A stretch of 64,000 bases of DNA from Thermohalobaculum sp039030715 (GTDB taxonomy: Bacteria > Pseudomonadota > Alphaproteobacteria > Rhodobacterales > Rhodobacteraceae), in assembly GCA_039030715.1 (NCBI GenBank), contig JBCCDU010000005.1, positions 23,229-87,228 of the forward strand. Reading direction: 5' to 3'. Below are positions 32,092 to 40,264 of this stretch, one piece after another. Under the pieces are notes generated by a model that had not been told where the DNA came from, made no database searches, and saw nothing but the letters and a program-made list of their open reading frames with translations. Both the position numbers and the translations under genes were made by a program. Numbering within the stretch: the first letter of the stretch is position 1; each line of letters starts with the position of its first letter.

Positions 32092-32987
32092 GCTTCCTGA
32101 CCCGCATCGCCAGACGCGCCACCCCATCGCTCAACCGTTTGCAGCCGAAGGGGCTCGGCGCCCAACCCGCCATCGCGCGGATGGAAGAAGAGGAAGAAGA
32201 ACTCCAGACCGTTCGTCGGCAGGAAGAGGAAGAGGCCCAGCCCCTGCGCCGTCAGGAAGAGGAGGAAGCTGCCCAGCCCCTTCGGCGCCAAGAGGGGGAA
32301 GAAGAACTCCAAACCGTCCGCCGACAGGAGGAAGAGGAAGCCCAACCGCTCCGCCGTCAGGAAGAGGAAGAAGCCGCCCAAGCGCTGCGTCGGCAGGAGG
32401 AAGAGGAGAGCGAAGCCCAGCCACTCCGCCGACAGGAGGAGGAAGAGGAAGCGCTCCAGACCGTGCGACGCCAGGAAGAGGAGGAAGAGCTTCAAACCCT
32501 GCGCCGACAAGGGGAAGAGGAGGCCGAAGCCCAGCCGCTCCGCCGACAGGAGGAGGAGGAAGCGCTTCAGACCGTGCGACGCAAGGAAGAGGAGGAGGAG
32601 CTTCAGACCCTGCGCCGACAAGAGGAAGAGGAGGCCGAAGCCCAGCCGCTCCGCCGCATGGAGGCCGCGCCGGAAACGCTGGATCCCGAAAGCTCTGCCA
32701 TGCCTGCCGAGATTGCCCAGGATCCCGAGCCACCTATCGCTAATCCGTTGCGGCGCGATGTTGCCCCCTCGACGCCTACGCCCACCACAGCACATCCGAT
32801 CGAGATGCCGGGGCTGGACGCGGGCCTGATGGGACCGGAGCCGATGCCCATGCCCCAATCCTTTGAACGGCCCAGCGTGCAGATCGACCAGATCGACGTG
32901 ATGATTCACGAGGCCGACCCCGCCAGTCGGACCGTCCAGCCCGACCGCAGCCGCGCCTTGCGCGCCCGCTATTTGCGGAGGCTCTGA
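32088..32987 (+). CDS. Glu/Arg tandem-repeat protein of the eCIS locus
   Basis: A 299-residue protein coupled to the preceding gene by an ATGA overlap. Residues 33-191 are 13 units of 11-13 residues built on EEEE-(L/A)Q(T/P)(V/L)RRQ, alternating LQTVRR and AQPLRR types; blocks of three units are duplicated twice. The composition predicts one long, highly charged helix. Residues 200-299 are Pro-rich and end VQIDQIDVMIHEADP then SRALRARYLRRL, a tail that I believe recurs in small eCIS proteins at this locus position. Similar QRQEEEEE-type repeats are, from memory, common at the N-terminus of DUF4157 proteins of other bacteria. Function unknown; cargo docking or length control are hypotheses. 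Confidence 0.85.
   Translation: MSFLTRIARRATPSLNRLQPKGLGAQPAIARMEEEEEELQTVRRQEEEEAQPLRRQEEEEAAQPLRRQEGEEELQTVRRQEEEEAQPLRRQEEEEAAQALRRQEEEESEAQPLRRQEEEEEALQTVRRQEEEEELQTLRRQGEEEAEAQPLRRQEEEEALQTVRRKEEEEELQTLRRQEEEEAEAQPLRRMEAAPETLDPESSAMPAEIAQDPEPPIANPLRRDVAPSTPTPTTAHPIEMPGLDAGLMGPEPMPMPQSFERPSVQIDQIDVMIHEADPASRTVQPDRSRALRARYLRRL
32184..32660 (+). repeat. Tandem repeat coding for 13 Glu/Arg units
   Basis: The DNA repeats with a 33-39 base unit rich in GAGGAAGAGG and CGCCGACAG. Units fall into two pairs of near-identical three-unit blocks with one unit between, which implies recent block duplication. Such a tract is prone to length change between strains. Confidence 0.9.
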
Positions 32988-32990
32988 GCG

Positions 32991-34019
32991 ATGCCGGTTG
33001 CAGTCTCCAGCCTCTCGGTCGCGGTCCAGGGGATCGCTGAGTTCCTGAATGACCAGTTCGGCGAGGATGTTGTGATCTCGGTCGACACGCCCCAGCGCGC
33101 GTCCGAGCGCCAGAAGGGCGGCAATCAGGCGGCGCATTGCCTGAATATCTTCGTCTACCGCGTGGCGCCTTCGGGCTTTCATGCGGGTGCCGGGTCGGAC
33201 GAGACACAGTTCATCCGGATCAACGCCCTGATTACGCCCTTCCCCGACGATGCAGAAACCGAGGCGGACGATGCGGATTTGCGCATTCTGGGCCATGCGA
33301 TCCGGGTGCTGCAGGCCAACCCGATCCTGCCGCCCCAGGACGCGCCACCCCTGCCCGGCGCCGATATCACCGAACCGCCCGGGCGCAAGGAATACCGTCT
33401 GCAGGCCGTGCTGCAGGCCCCGCCAATGGAGGAACTCAACCATATCTGGACGACGCAGGGTGGAGAGCTCGGCTATCGCCTCTCCGCCGCGTATGAATTC
33501 GCGCTGATCCCGATCGAGCCCATCGAGGAGCGGGTGATCGCAGATCCCCCGCGCACCGCCATTCTGGACACCGAACCCACGATGGCCGGGGCGGAGCTGG
33601 AATTCGTGCCCATCTCCAACGCCTCGCGCCCGATCCCGCTGCATGGCGCGACGCCCGACCAGCCGCCGCCGACCAATTGGCTGCCGGTACAGATGCTGGT
33701 CGATGGGGATGCGCTGACCAACACGCTGACCATTGCAGAGAGCGCGACCGAAGTGGAATTGGCGCTTGGTGGCCCGGCCGACGAGGAAGCTGCAATCGAG
33801 ATCGTGTGGATTCTGAACGACGAGAGCGAAAATCCTGAAGCAGAGCAGATTTTCCCCATCGTCACGCCGCTGCTGGATGCGCCGGAGGCCCGGATCACTC
33901 TGTCGCTCAGCGTCCCTGCCAACGCGGACCGCGCCGTCCTGCGCACCCGCGCGGCCGAAGCTGGCGCCGGTCTGCCCGACAGCCCCTTCGCCAACACCCT
34001 AGTCCTGAATGTGAGTTGA
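32991..34019 (+). CDS. DUF4255 / Pvc16-type tail terminator protein
   Basis: A 342-residue protein whose first 190 residues match the DUF4255 (Pvc16 N-terminal) family: SLSVAVQGIAEFLNDQFG, a strand with CLNIFVYRV, ALITPFPDDAETEADDADLR, ILGHAIRVLQANPIL, and GYRLSAAYEFALIPIEP. In Afp and PVC this protein caps the distal end of the tube and sheath (tail terminator). Residues 200-342 form a beta-rich extension (two Ig-like stretches) not needed for the core family; it may stabilise the cap. Its gene follows the repeat gene by three bases and precedes the ATPase gene by six. Confidence 0.9.
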   Translation: MPVAVSSLSVAVQGIAEFLNDQFGEDVVISVDTPQRASERQKGGNQAAHCLNIFVYRVAPSGFHAGAGSDETQFIRINALITPFPDDAETEADDADLRILGHAIRVLQANPILPPQDAPPLPGADITEPPGRKEYRLQAVLQAPPMEELNHIWTTQGGELGYRLSAAYEFALIPIEPIEERVIADPPRTAILDTEPTMAGAELEFVPISNASRPIPLHGATPDQPPPTNWLPVQMLVDGDALTNTLTIAESATEVELALGGPADEEAAIEIVWILNDESENPEAEQIFPIVTPLLDAPEARITLSLSVPANADRAVLRTRAAEAGAGLPDSPFANTLVLNVS

Positions 34020-34025
34020 GAGCCC

Positions 34026-35399
34026 ATGAACACCCACGCCCCCGCTGCGGATTTCGACCTCACGCTGCTCGATATGGAGTGGGCGCGGGCGGGCCATCTG
34101 ATCACCTTGGCCGAGGCCCTGCGCACAGGCATTGAGCTGGACGAAAGCTTTGCGAACACTTTTGCGGAAGTTGGCGAGGCCGTGCGCGAAAACCGCAGCC
34201 TGGGTGTGTGGTCTAGCCTTCGCGAAACCGTGGCGCCGGACCTGCTGGTTAGCTTCCTGCAACTGGATCTGGACCTGCTCGCCCTGGCTCTGGCGCCGGA
34301 AGCGCGCCCGAATTTGGGCCCTCGCATCCAATCGCTGCAGCCGCAGGTCAATCTGCCCAACCCTTCCATCGCGCTGCTGCAAGAGCTGCTGATGCTTGAT
34401 GAAAGCCCCGAAATCTCGGCGCTTTTCGAGCGGCTTGAGCCAACGGCACCTCTGGTGGCCGCCGGGCTGGTGAGGATCGCAGGCGAAGGCGCCTATCAGG
34501 TGTTGCAAGCAACCGCCCTGGCACAGCGCACTGTGCTGCGCCGGGTCAGCGATCTCGCCCCGCCACCCGGCGCGCAGTTGGAGACGCGGCGTGGCGTCTG
34601 GGCCGATCTTGTGCTGCCGGAAGCAACCTTGCGCAGCCTGCGGGACTTTACCGCCTGGCTGAAGCGGCGCCAGCAGATCGCGGATTGGGGCGCGCGGGCG
34701 ATGGGCGGACCCCTCGCGCTCTTCTCCGGCGCATCGGGCACCGGCAAAAGCTATGCCGCAAGTGTGATCGCTGCGGAGTTGTCAGCGGAAACGGGCAGCC
34801 TCTGGGCGCTCTACACCCTCGATCTCGGCCGGATCATGTCGAAATATGTGGGCGAGACCGAGCAGAACCTGAACCGGCTGCTCGATGCCTTGGACGGACG
34901 CCGGGCGATTCTGCAGATCGACGAAGCGGATGGACTGCTCGGCAAGCGGGGCGAGGTGTCGGATGCCCGCGACCGCTATGCCAATCTGGAAGTCAGCCAC
35001 ATGCTGTCGCGGTTCGAGCGGCATGCGGGCCCGGTGATCCTGACCAGCAACCTGCGCACCAATATCGACGCCGCGTTCCTGCGCCGTTTTCAGTTGGTGG
35101 TGGACTTCCCGCCACCGGATGCGGCCTCGCGCGGTCAGCTCTGGCGCCGGCTCCTGCCGCCGGAAGCGCCTTGCGAGAGCGATCTGGACATCGATGCGGT
35201 GGCCGCTGCCGCTCGCCTCTCTGGCGGGTCGATCCTGAATGCAGCGCACTACACTGCCGTTCTGGCCGCCGAGGCGGAAGAACCGATTGGCGAGAAGCAC
35301 CTCGCCCGCGCGATCTGGGCCGAGCTCGGCAAGGAGAACCGCCAGATCCGCAAAAGCGAGATCGGCCATCTGGCCCGCTTCATCGGGGAGGAGGCCTGA
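34026..35399 (+). CDS. AAA+ ATPase of eCIS (Afp15-like)
   Basis: A 457-residue ATPase. Residues 1-200 are the helical N-terminal domain seen in Afp15-type proteins; the AAA+ core follows with Walker A SGASGTGKS (about 235-243), Walker B ILQIDEADGL (about 296-305), sensor 1 VILTSN and arginine finger FLRRFQLVVDFPPP. Family members are part of nearly all Afp/PVC-like loci and are thought to help assembly or cargo loading, though the precise role is unsettled. It differs from type VI ClpV by having one AAA module and no ClpV N-domain. Stop and next start overlap. Confidence 0.94.
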   Translation: MNTHAPAADFDLTLLDMEWARAGHLITLAEALRTGIELDESFANTFAEVGEAVRENRSLGVWSSLRETVAPDLLVSFLQLDLDLLALALAPEARPNLGPRIQSLQPQVNLPNPSIALLQELLMLDESPEISALFERLEPTAPLVAAGLVRIAGEGAYQVLQATALAQRTVLRRVSDLAPPPGAQLETRRGVWADLVLPEATLRSLRDFTAWLKRRQQIADWGARAMGGPLALFSGASGTGKSYAASVIAAELSAETGSLWALYTLDLGRIMSKYVGETEQNLNRLLDALDGRRAILQIDEADGLLGKRGEVSDARDRYANLEVSHMLSRFERHAGPVILTSNLRTNIDAAFLRRFQLVVDFPPPDAASRGQLWRRLLPPEAPCESDLDIDAVAAAARLSGGSILNAAHYTAVLAAEAEEPIGEKHLARAIWAELGKENRQIRKSEIGHLARFIGEEA

Positions 35400-35626
35400 T
35401 GCGCATCCGCCGCCTGAAACTGACCCTGCCGCCCCGGATGAAAGGCACCGCCTCGCAAGACGCGCGAATGATCGCCCAGGCGATTGCCGAGAAACTGGGG
35501 CCGGAGGCGGGGCAGCGGATCTCGCTCGACCTGCAGGGCAATGGCGCACCCGGCGCGACCCTGGCCCAGCAGATCGGCGCCCGGATCGCCCCCAAAAGCG
35601 GCTCCAAGACGGGGGGGCGAGGCTGA
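35399..35626 (+). CDS. Small eCIS protein, function unknown
   Basis: A 75-residue basic product (MRIRRLKLTLPPRMKGTASQ) encoded between the ATPase and CIS_tube genes, overlapping both by ATGA-type junctions, so it is almost certainly translated. It has a basic start, a helical centre (RMIAQAIAEKLGPEAGQR) and a Gly/Ser/Lys tail with a run of seven G in its last codons. I recognise no family. By position it could correspond to Afp6, which is also small, but no sequence feature proves this. Confidence 0.7.
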   Translation: MRIRRLKLTLPPRMKGTASQDARMIAQAIAEKLGPEAGQRISLDLQGNGAPGATLAQQIGARIAPKSGSKTGGRG

Positions 35627-36249
35627 TGGCGGTCGTCACCAAAGGGGTGCTGTTCGAATACGGGATCACGATCCCGCCGCTGGCGCTGGTCTTCGATTTC
35701 AATCCGCAGACGATCTCGCGTTCGCGCAATGTGACGATCAAAACGGGTGACGCGCCGGGTAACCGCACAGGTTACGACTTTTTCTCGCCGTTGGAGACCA
35801 GCCGTGTGGCCCAGGGCGTGGAACTGGCCGCCGAAGGCTTCTCAATCGATATCCTGCTGGATGCGACCGACAAGATGAACGAGGGCGACGCCATCGCCGG
35901 GCAGTTCGGGGTGCAGCCGCAGATCGACACCTTACGCTCGATGGCGGAACCCAAGACGCAAGGCCCAGGCGGTGTGAAGACGCTGGCGAGCCTCGGCATA
36001 GGAGGCGCACGCGCCTTCGAGCGACAGGAGACGGCATCCGTGCTGATCTTCGCCTGGGGGATGCAATTGCTGCCCGTCTTCCTGACCGGGCTGACGCAGA
36101 AAGAGGCGATGCACCTGCCAAACCTGCTGCCCTATCGGGCCGAGATGTCGCTGACCATGCAGGTGATCGAAAGCAACAACCCCTTCTACATGGCCGACAA
36201 GGTGCGTCAGACAGCGATGACCGCCCTCAACGCCGTTACCGGGTTCTGA
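35626..36249 (+). CDS. Tube-initiator / CIS_tube domain protein (Afp7 N-terminal-like)
   Basis: A 207-residue protein matching the N-terminal CIS_tube domain: LALVFDFNPQTISRSRNVTI (the FNP motif), VELAAEGFSIDILLDATDKM, a central QPQIDTLRSM helix and LIFAWGMQLLPVFLTGL, LPYRAEMSLTMQVIE. Such proteins connect the first tube ring to the spike hub. In Afp7 this domain is fused to a LysM domain; here the LysM part is the separate next gene, 12 bases downstream. The last residues DKVRQTAMTALNAV form a helix. ATG 35626 overlaps the previous stop. Confidence 0.88.
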   Translation: MAVVTKGVLFEYGITIPPLALVFDFNPQTISRSRNVTIKTGDAPGNRTGYDFFSPLETSRVAQGVELAAEGFSIDILLDATDKMNEGDAIAGQFGVQPQIDTLRSMAEPKTQGPGGVKTLASLGIGGARAFERQETASVLIFAWGMQLLPVFLTGLTQKEAMHLPNLLPYRAEMSLTMQVIESNNPFYMADKVRQTAMTALNAVTGF

Positions 36250-36261
36250 GGGAGGCGCGCG

Positions 36262-36594
36262 ATGGCATTTTTCAAGGGATCGGATTACGAACTCACCCCC
36301 CTCTTCGAACCGGCTGAGGACGGAACCGAAATCTTCCGCGGCCTACGCGCCCGGCGCATCCGCAACCCAGAGGCCGTGCTTGAACATACCGTTGCGCTTA
36401 AGGAGCGCCTCGACAGCGTCGCGCATGAATATTTCGGCCAGCCCCGTGGCTGGCGCTGGATGGTCGAGGCGAACCCGGATGTTCTGTTCCCGGAAGATCT
36501 GCTCTGGGACACGCCCGATGGCTCGCTGGATGACGATGGGCGCGAGCGGCTGGGCCATGTCATCCTGATCCCCCGCCGATCGGAGGTGGGCTGA
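36262..36594 (+). CDS. LysM/gpX-like tail protein (Afp7 C-terminal-like)
   Basis: A 110-residue protein with a LysM-type fold as in phage tail protein X: VLEHTVALKERLDSVAHEYF (the V-x-x-x-E-x-L-D-x-I-A-x-x-Y pattern), WRWMVEANPDVLFPEDLLWD and a terminal strand HVILIPRR. It probably binds the neighbouring CIS_tube protein and hub at the baseplate centre, as the LysM half of Afp7 does. GGGAGG lies eight bases before the start and its TGA overlaps the next ATG. Confidence 0.85.
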   Translation: MAFFKGSDYELTPLFEPAEDGTEIFRGLRARRIRNPEAVLEHTVALKERLDSVAHEYFGQPRGWRWMVEANPDVLFPEDLLWDTPDGSLDDDGRERLGHVILIPRRSEVG

Positions 36595-37799
36595 TGGTCT
36601 CGCTCGGCTCCGTCGGCGCGCTTCTCGATCCCGGTTTCCGGCAGGCGGCCTCCTGCGTGATCGAGGCGGGCGAGGACGCCAAGAACATCGGCGACATCGC
36701 CAATCTGGTTGCGACTGTCGATATCCAGACCGGGCGCGAGGAAGCCTGGACGGGCTCCATCGTGATCGAGGATCGGCGCAAGGAGGACGGAACCTGGACC
36801 GCAGCCGACAGCGGCCTTTTCAGCCGCTGGGCGCCGATCCGGGTCAGTGCCGATTTTCAGACCCATCAGGAGGTGATCCTGACCGGCTATATGGTCAATC
36901 TGACACCGGAATATCCCGGCAATCCGGCAGAGTCGAAGCTGACCATCGAGATTCAGGACGAAGGATCGGCGCTGTCACGCGAACAGATGCGCCGGGTCTG
37001 GGGTGATCAGGCGCCCATGACGGATCTCGCGATCCTGACCGAGCTTGTGAAGGACGCGAATGTCGCGCCCGACCCAGCGTCGGGCATGGGCCAGTCCAGC
37101 CGCTCCCTGAGCCAGGAAGGCACGCCGATCCAGTTCCTGCGCGAGCGGGCCAAGGCCAATGGCTACGAGCTGATCTTCTTCGATGGCAGTGTCTATTTCG
37201 GCCCGCGACGCCTCGATAACGCGGCGCAATCGCCGATCATGGTCTATGCTGGTCGCTCAACCAACTGCCGGAACTTCAGGCTGGGTGACAGCGCCGACAC
37301 GCCCGACCAGGTGCGGGTCGATCTGGCGAAACGCGTGGAAGGGTCCGAGCCCGAGACCACTATCGTCAACCCCGACGAAAAACCGCTCGGCACGACGCCC
37401 ACCGCCAAGGAGGGTTCGGGCCTGGGCACACCATCGATTTGGCGGGTCGGACATGAAGGTGACGAGACGCCGGAGGAGGCGACCGCCCGCGCCCAGGCGC
37501 TGGTCAACGAACATGCCTTCAAGCTGCGTGGTTCGGGCGAGTTGGACGGATCGCTCTATGGCCATGTCCTGCGCCCCGGCGCGCCTGTGCAGGTGGATGG
37601 GCCGGGCACGCGCTATGGCGGGCTCTATTATGTCGACAAGGTGGCGCACGCCTTCAACACGGATGGATACACCCAGAATTTCGAAGTGATGCGCAACGCG
37701 ACGGGCGAGAGCGAGGTACCCGGCGGCCCACTCTCGGCGGCGTCCTCGGCCATTGGCGGGCTGTTTGCTGCAACCGGCCTCGCGGCTGGGTTGGGTTAG
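36594..37799 (+). CDS. Baseplate hub protein (gp27/GpD-like)
   Basis: A 401-residue protein with the fold of the T4 gp27/VgrG hub: LVATVDIQTGREEAWTGSIV (first barrel), TGYMVNLTPEYPGNPAESKL, a helical domain (PMTDLAILTELVKDANVAPD, PIQFLRERAKANGYELIFFD) and a second barrel with GSLYGHVLRPGAPVQVDGPG. The end (GPLSAASSAIGGLFAATGLAAG) is a Gly/Ala tail. It forms the trimeric ring between the tube and the spike. The spike (gp5-like) domain is on the following gene, so hub and spike are split, as in T4 and unlike Afp8 where both are one chain. Confidence 0.9.
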   Translation: MVSLGSVGALLDPGFRQAASCVIEAGEDAKNIGDIANLVATVDIQTGREEAWTGSIVIEDRRKEDGTWTAADSGLFSRWAPIRVSADFQTHQEVILTGYMVNLTPEYPGNPAESKLTIEIQDEGSALSREQMRRVWGDQAPMTDLAILTELVKDANVAPDPASGMGQSSRSLSQEGTPIQFLRERAKANGYELIFFDGSVYFGPRRLDNAAQSPIMVYAGRSTNCRNFRLGDSADTPDQVRVDLAKRVEGSEPETTIVNPDEKPLGTTPTAKEGSGLGTPSIWRVGHEGDETPEEATARAQALVNEHAFKLRGSGELDGSLYGHVLRPGAPVQVDGPGTRYGGLYYVDKVAHAFNTDGYTQNFEVMRNATGESEVPGGPLSAASSAIGGLFAATGLAAGLG

Positions 37800-37808
37800 G
37801 AGGGCGCG

Positions 37809-38627
37809 ATGGACGAGTTTCAACTTCTCGAAGATGTCGCCCGGCGCCAGGCCACGAAATACTGGGGCAAGTATCGCGGCTTCGTCGTGGATGTGGAGGA
37901 TCCGGAGGGGCGCGGACGCGTCCGCCTGACCGTGCCCTCGGTCCTTGGGGACGAGACCTCGATGTGGGCCGAGCCGGCTTTTGCCTATGGCGGCGGTATG
38001 GATTTCGGCGTGATCGCGGTGCCTCCCGTGGACAGCGCTGTGCTGGTGGAATTCATCGAAGGCGACCCCTCCGCCCCCCTGTGGACCGGCACGTTCTGGC
38101 GCACGCAAGATGAAGTGCCGGAGGAATATGCCGGCCAGGCGACCAAGGTCATGAAGACCGAAACTGGCCACCGCCTGATCTTCGATGACACGGATGGCGA
38201 GGAAAAGATCACGCTGCATTCCTCCGCCGATGCGGTGGTCGAGATGAATTCCGAAGGCTCGATCGATCTGACCGGTTCGGACGGCGCCCATGTCACGATA
38301 GACGCGGCGGCGGGCGAGATCGTGATCGAAGATGCCAATGGCAACTCGATCACGCTCAGCGCCTCGGGTATCGCCTGCGAGGATGGCTCTGGCAACCAGA
38401 TCACCACCTCGGCCGGTGGCGTCGAGGTCAAGGGCACCACGATCAATATCGAGGGCCAGTCGGTCACCGTCGGCGGCGCCGGTGGTGAGCCCCTGATCAA
38501 GGGCCAGACCTTCATGGCGCTGTTCAATTCGCACACTCATCCCTGTACGGCGCCCGGCTCCCCCTCCGGCCCGCCCGTGCCGCCGCTGACACCCGCGGCA
38601 CTTACAATCAAAACGGTGGCCTCATGA
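37809..38627 (+). CDS. Baseplate spike protein (gp5/GpV-like)
   Basis: A 272-residue protein. Residues 15-110 form an OB-fold (KYRGFVVDVEDPEGRGRVRL, a conserved spike start, VPPVDSAVLVEFIEGDPSAP). Residues 120-235 are short-period beta repeats (VVEMNSEGSIDLTGSDGAHV, IEDANGNSITLSASGIACED, TIDAAAGEIVIE) that would wind as a trimeric beta helix, the needle. The tail (LFNSHTHPCTAPGSPSGPPV) is a metal-type His motif found at the tip of Mu-type spikes, so no separate PAAR protein is required. Its stop overlaps the gp25 start. Confidence 0.9.
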   Translation: MDEFQLLEDVARRQATKYWGKYRGFVVDVEDPEGRGRVRLTVPSVLGDETSMWAEPAFAYGGGMDFGVIAVPPVDSAVLVEFIEGDPSAPLWTGTFWRTQDEVPEEYAGQATKVMKTETGHRLIFDDTDGEEKITLHSSADAVVEMNSEGSIDLTGSDGAHVTIDAAAGEIVIEDANGNSITLSASGIACEDGSGNQITTSAGGVEVKGTTINIEGQSVTVGGAGGEPLIKGQTFMALFNSHTHPCTAPGSPSGPPVPPLTPAALTIKTVAS

Positions 38628-39022
38628 CCAGCGCCTTGGAAACCCGGCTGCCGCGCACGCGGTATATGAAATTTCCCTTCCGGCTGGAGGAGACGGGGCC
38701 CGAGACCTCGACCCGGCTGGAGCATATCCGCGAGCAGGTGATGCAGGTGCTGTTCACCAGCGCGGGTGAGCGGGTGTTCCGGCCCGAATTCGGCTTCGGC
38801 GCGCGACGTCATGTGTTCGAGCCCAACGCCGCGGCGCTCTGGGAACTGGCGCAAACGCGTCTCTATGGCTCGCTCAGCGAGGCACTGGCAGGCGAGGTCG
38901 ATCCCAAGACCCTGCGGGTTGAGGTCGGGCCCGGCCCAGGCCAGCCCGAAGTGCTGCTGGTCAAGATCACCTATACCGTTGCCGCCCTGCAAAAAGAGGA
39001 GGAGCACAGCTTCGAGGTCTGA
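38624..39022 (+). CDS. Baseplate wedge protein gp25-like (Afp9-like)
   Basis: A 132-residue protein with the gp25 pattern: KFPFRLEETGPETSTRLEHI, IREQVMQVLFTSAGERVFRP (the conserved ILxTxxGERxxRPxFG stretch, EFGFG follows), and a strand EVLLVKITYTVAAL. It joins the sheath to the baseplate and starts sheath polymerisation. ATGA overlap with the spike gene shows translational coupling. Confidence 0.95.
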   Translation: MTSALETRLPRTRYMKFPFRLEETGPETSTRLEHIREQVMQVLFTSAGERVFRPEFGFGARRHVFEPNAAALWELAQTRLYGSLSEALAGEVDPKTLRVEVGPGPGQPEVLLVKITYTVAALQKEEEHSFEV

Positions 39023-39034
39023 CCTCGCGGCGTG

Positions 39035-40264
39035 ATGAGCATCATGGCAGAGCTTCCGCCCCCCCTCCTCACCTTCGACCAGGGCTGTCCCGATTGCGGC
39101 GAGCGGCGCGCGGTGCTGCCCGTGCCGATCCCGGGCATCACGAATGACTTCGACTGGAAAACAAGGGATTACGACAGTTTCCGCCTGTTCATGATGCAGG
39201 AGCTTGCGCATCGTTTCCCCGACCGGCGTCGCTGGACGCCCGCGGATATGGAAGTGGTCATCGTCGAACTGTTGGCGGCGGCCCTCGACCGCGCTTCTCA
39301 CGCCGTGGATGCGGTGCAGGGCGAGCGGTATCTCGCCACGGCACGCCGTCCGCAGTCGGTGCGGCGCCTTCTGAAACTGATCGGTTACGACGCGACCGAG
39401 CGGGTCGATCCGGATCTGTTGGACGGATTGCCCCCTGCCCCCGGTGACGTGACCGAGACGCTGGAAGAGCAGGTAGAGCGTCTCTGGCGCCTCGATCCCG
39501 GTCTGATGGAGGCCGCCCGCGCAGAAGGCCCCCGCCTGATCGCCGAACAACGCCGGATGGTCACCCTGGCCGACCACGAGACCGTGCTGAGCACACATCC
39601 CCTGGTCAGCCGGGCTCAAGCGCGGCTAATCTGGACCGGCGCCTGGAACACCATCCTGGTGGCGGCCCTGTTGGAGGATGGTCGCAGTTTGGACGACCCG
39701 CTGCATGATCCGGATGGCCCGGCGATCGGCGATCTGCCGAATATGCTGCCCGATCTGCTCTGGGCCGAGATTGTCGAGTTCCACAGGAATGAGCGGCTGG
39801 CCCTGCCCCCCGTGAACGGCCAACTCACCCCACGCCGCCTGCTGCGGGTGATGATCGAGCGTCACAGGATGCTCGGCTCTGAAGTGTTCCTGGAGGACGC
39901 CAAATCCGCGCCGATCACCTTCGCCCTTTCGGTTCGCGCGAAATCCGGCTTCTTCCGGACCGAGCTACGCCAGGCCCTGACGGATGTCTTCTCAGCCGAC
40001 GAGGGCGGCTTCTTCGAGCCGGGGCGGCTGGATTTCGGTCAGGACCTCTTTGCTTCCGACATCATCGAGGCGGCGATGGCCGTGGACGGCGTCGAAGTCG
40101 CCTGCCTCAACCGCTTCAAACGCGTCGGCTCCGGCTGGCCGAACCGGGTGGTTGAGGGGTTCATTCCCATCGCCGATGACGAATTCGCGCTCTGCCTCAA
40201 TCTGCGCGGCGCGCCGGAGCGCGGGTTCTATCGCCTGACCGTCAACGGGGGAGAGGCCGGATGA
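39035..40264 (+). CDS. Baseplate J-type wedge protein 1 (Afp11-like)
   Basis: Start at ATG 39035 (MSIMAELPPPLLTFDQ); GTG 39032 and ATG 39044 are alternatives. The 409-residue protein begins with a Cys pair (GCPDCGERR) and then the usual baseplate-J opening: DFDWKTRDYDSFRLFMMQEL, RRWTPADMEVVIVELLAAAL, RYLATARRPQSVRRLLKLIG. The C-terminal half (RRLLRVMIERHRMLGSEVFL, FALSVRAKSGFFRTELRQAL, AAMAVDGVEVACLNRFKRVG) is the J-like beta domain. With the next protein it forms the wedges that radiate from the hub. Its stop overlaps the following ATG. Confidence 0.88.
   Translation: MSIMAELPPPLLTFDQGCPDCGERRAVLPVPIPGITNDFDWKTRDYDSFRLFMMQELAHRFPDRRRWTPADMEVVIVELLAAALDRASHAVDAVQGERYLATARRPQSVRRLLKLIGYDATERVDPDLLDGLPPAPGDVTETLEEQVERLWRLDPGLMEAARAEGPRLIAEQRRMVTLADHETVLSTHPLVSRAQARLIWTGAWNTILVAALLEDGRSLDDPLHDPDGPAIGDLPNMLPDLLWAEIVEFHRNERLALPPVNGQLTPRRLLRVMIERHRMLGSEVFLEDAKSAPITFALSVRAKSGFFRTELRQALTDVFSADEGGFFEPGRLDFGQDLFASDIIEAAMAVDGVEVACLNRFKRVGSGWPNRVVEGFIPIADDEFALCLNLRGAPERGFYRLTVNGGEAG

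Noticed and set aside
32022..33644. A 540-codon open frame on the minus strand opposite the Glu/Arg repeat and DUF4255 genes
   Set aside because: It is the mirror of the GAG/GAA-rich repeat, which reads as Leu/Phe on the other strand; it has no ribosome site and crosses two well-supported genes.
38510..38600. A PAAR tip protein encoded in the spike gene end
   Set aside because: The HTHPC and Pro-rich end fits a Mu-type spike tip but not the PAAR repeat pattern.
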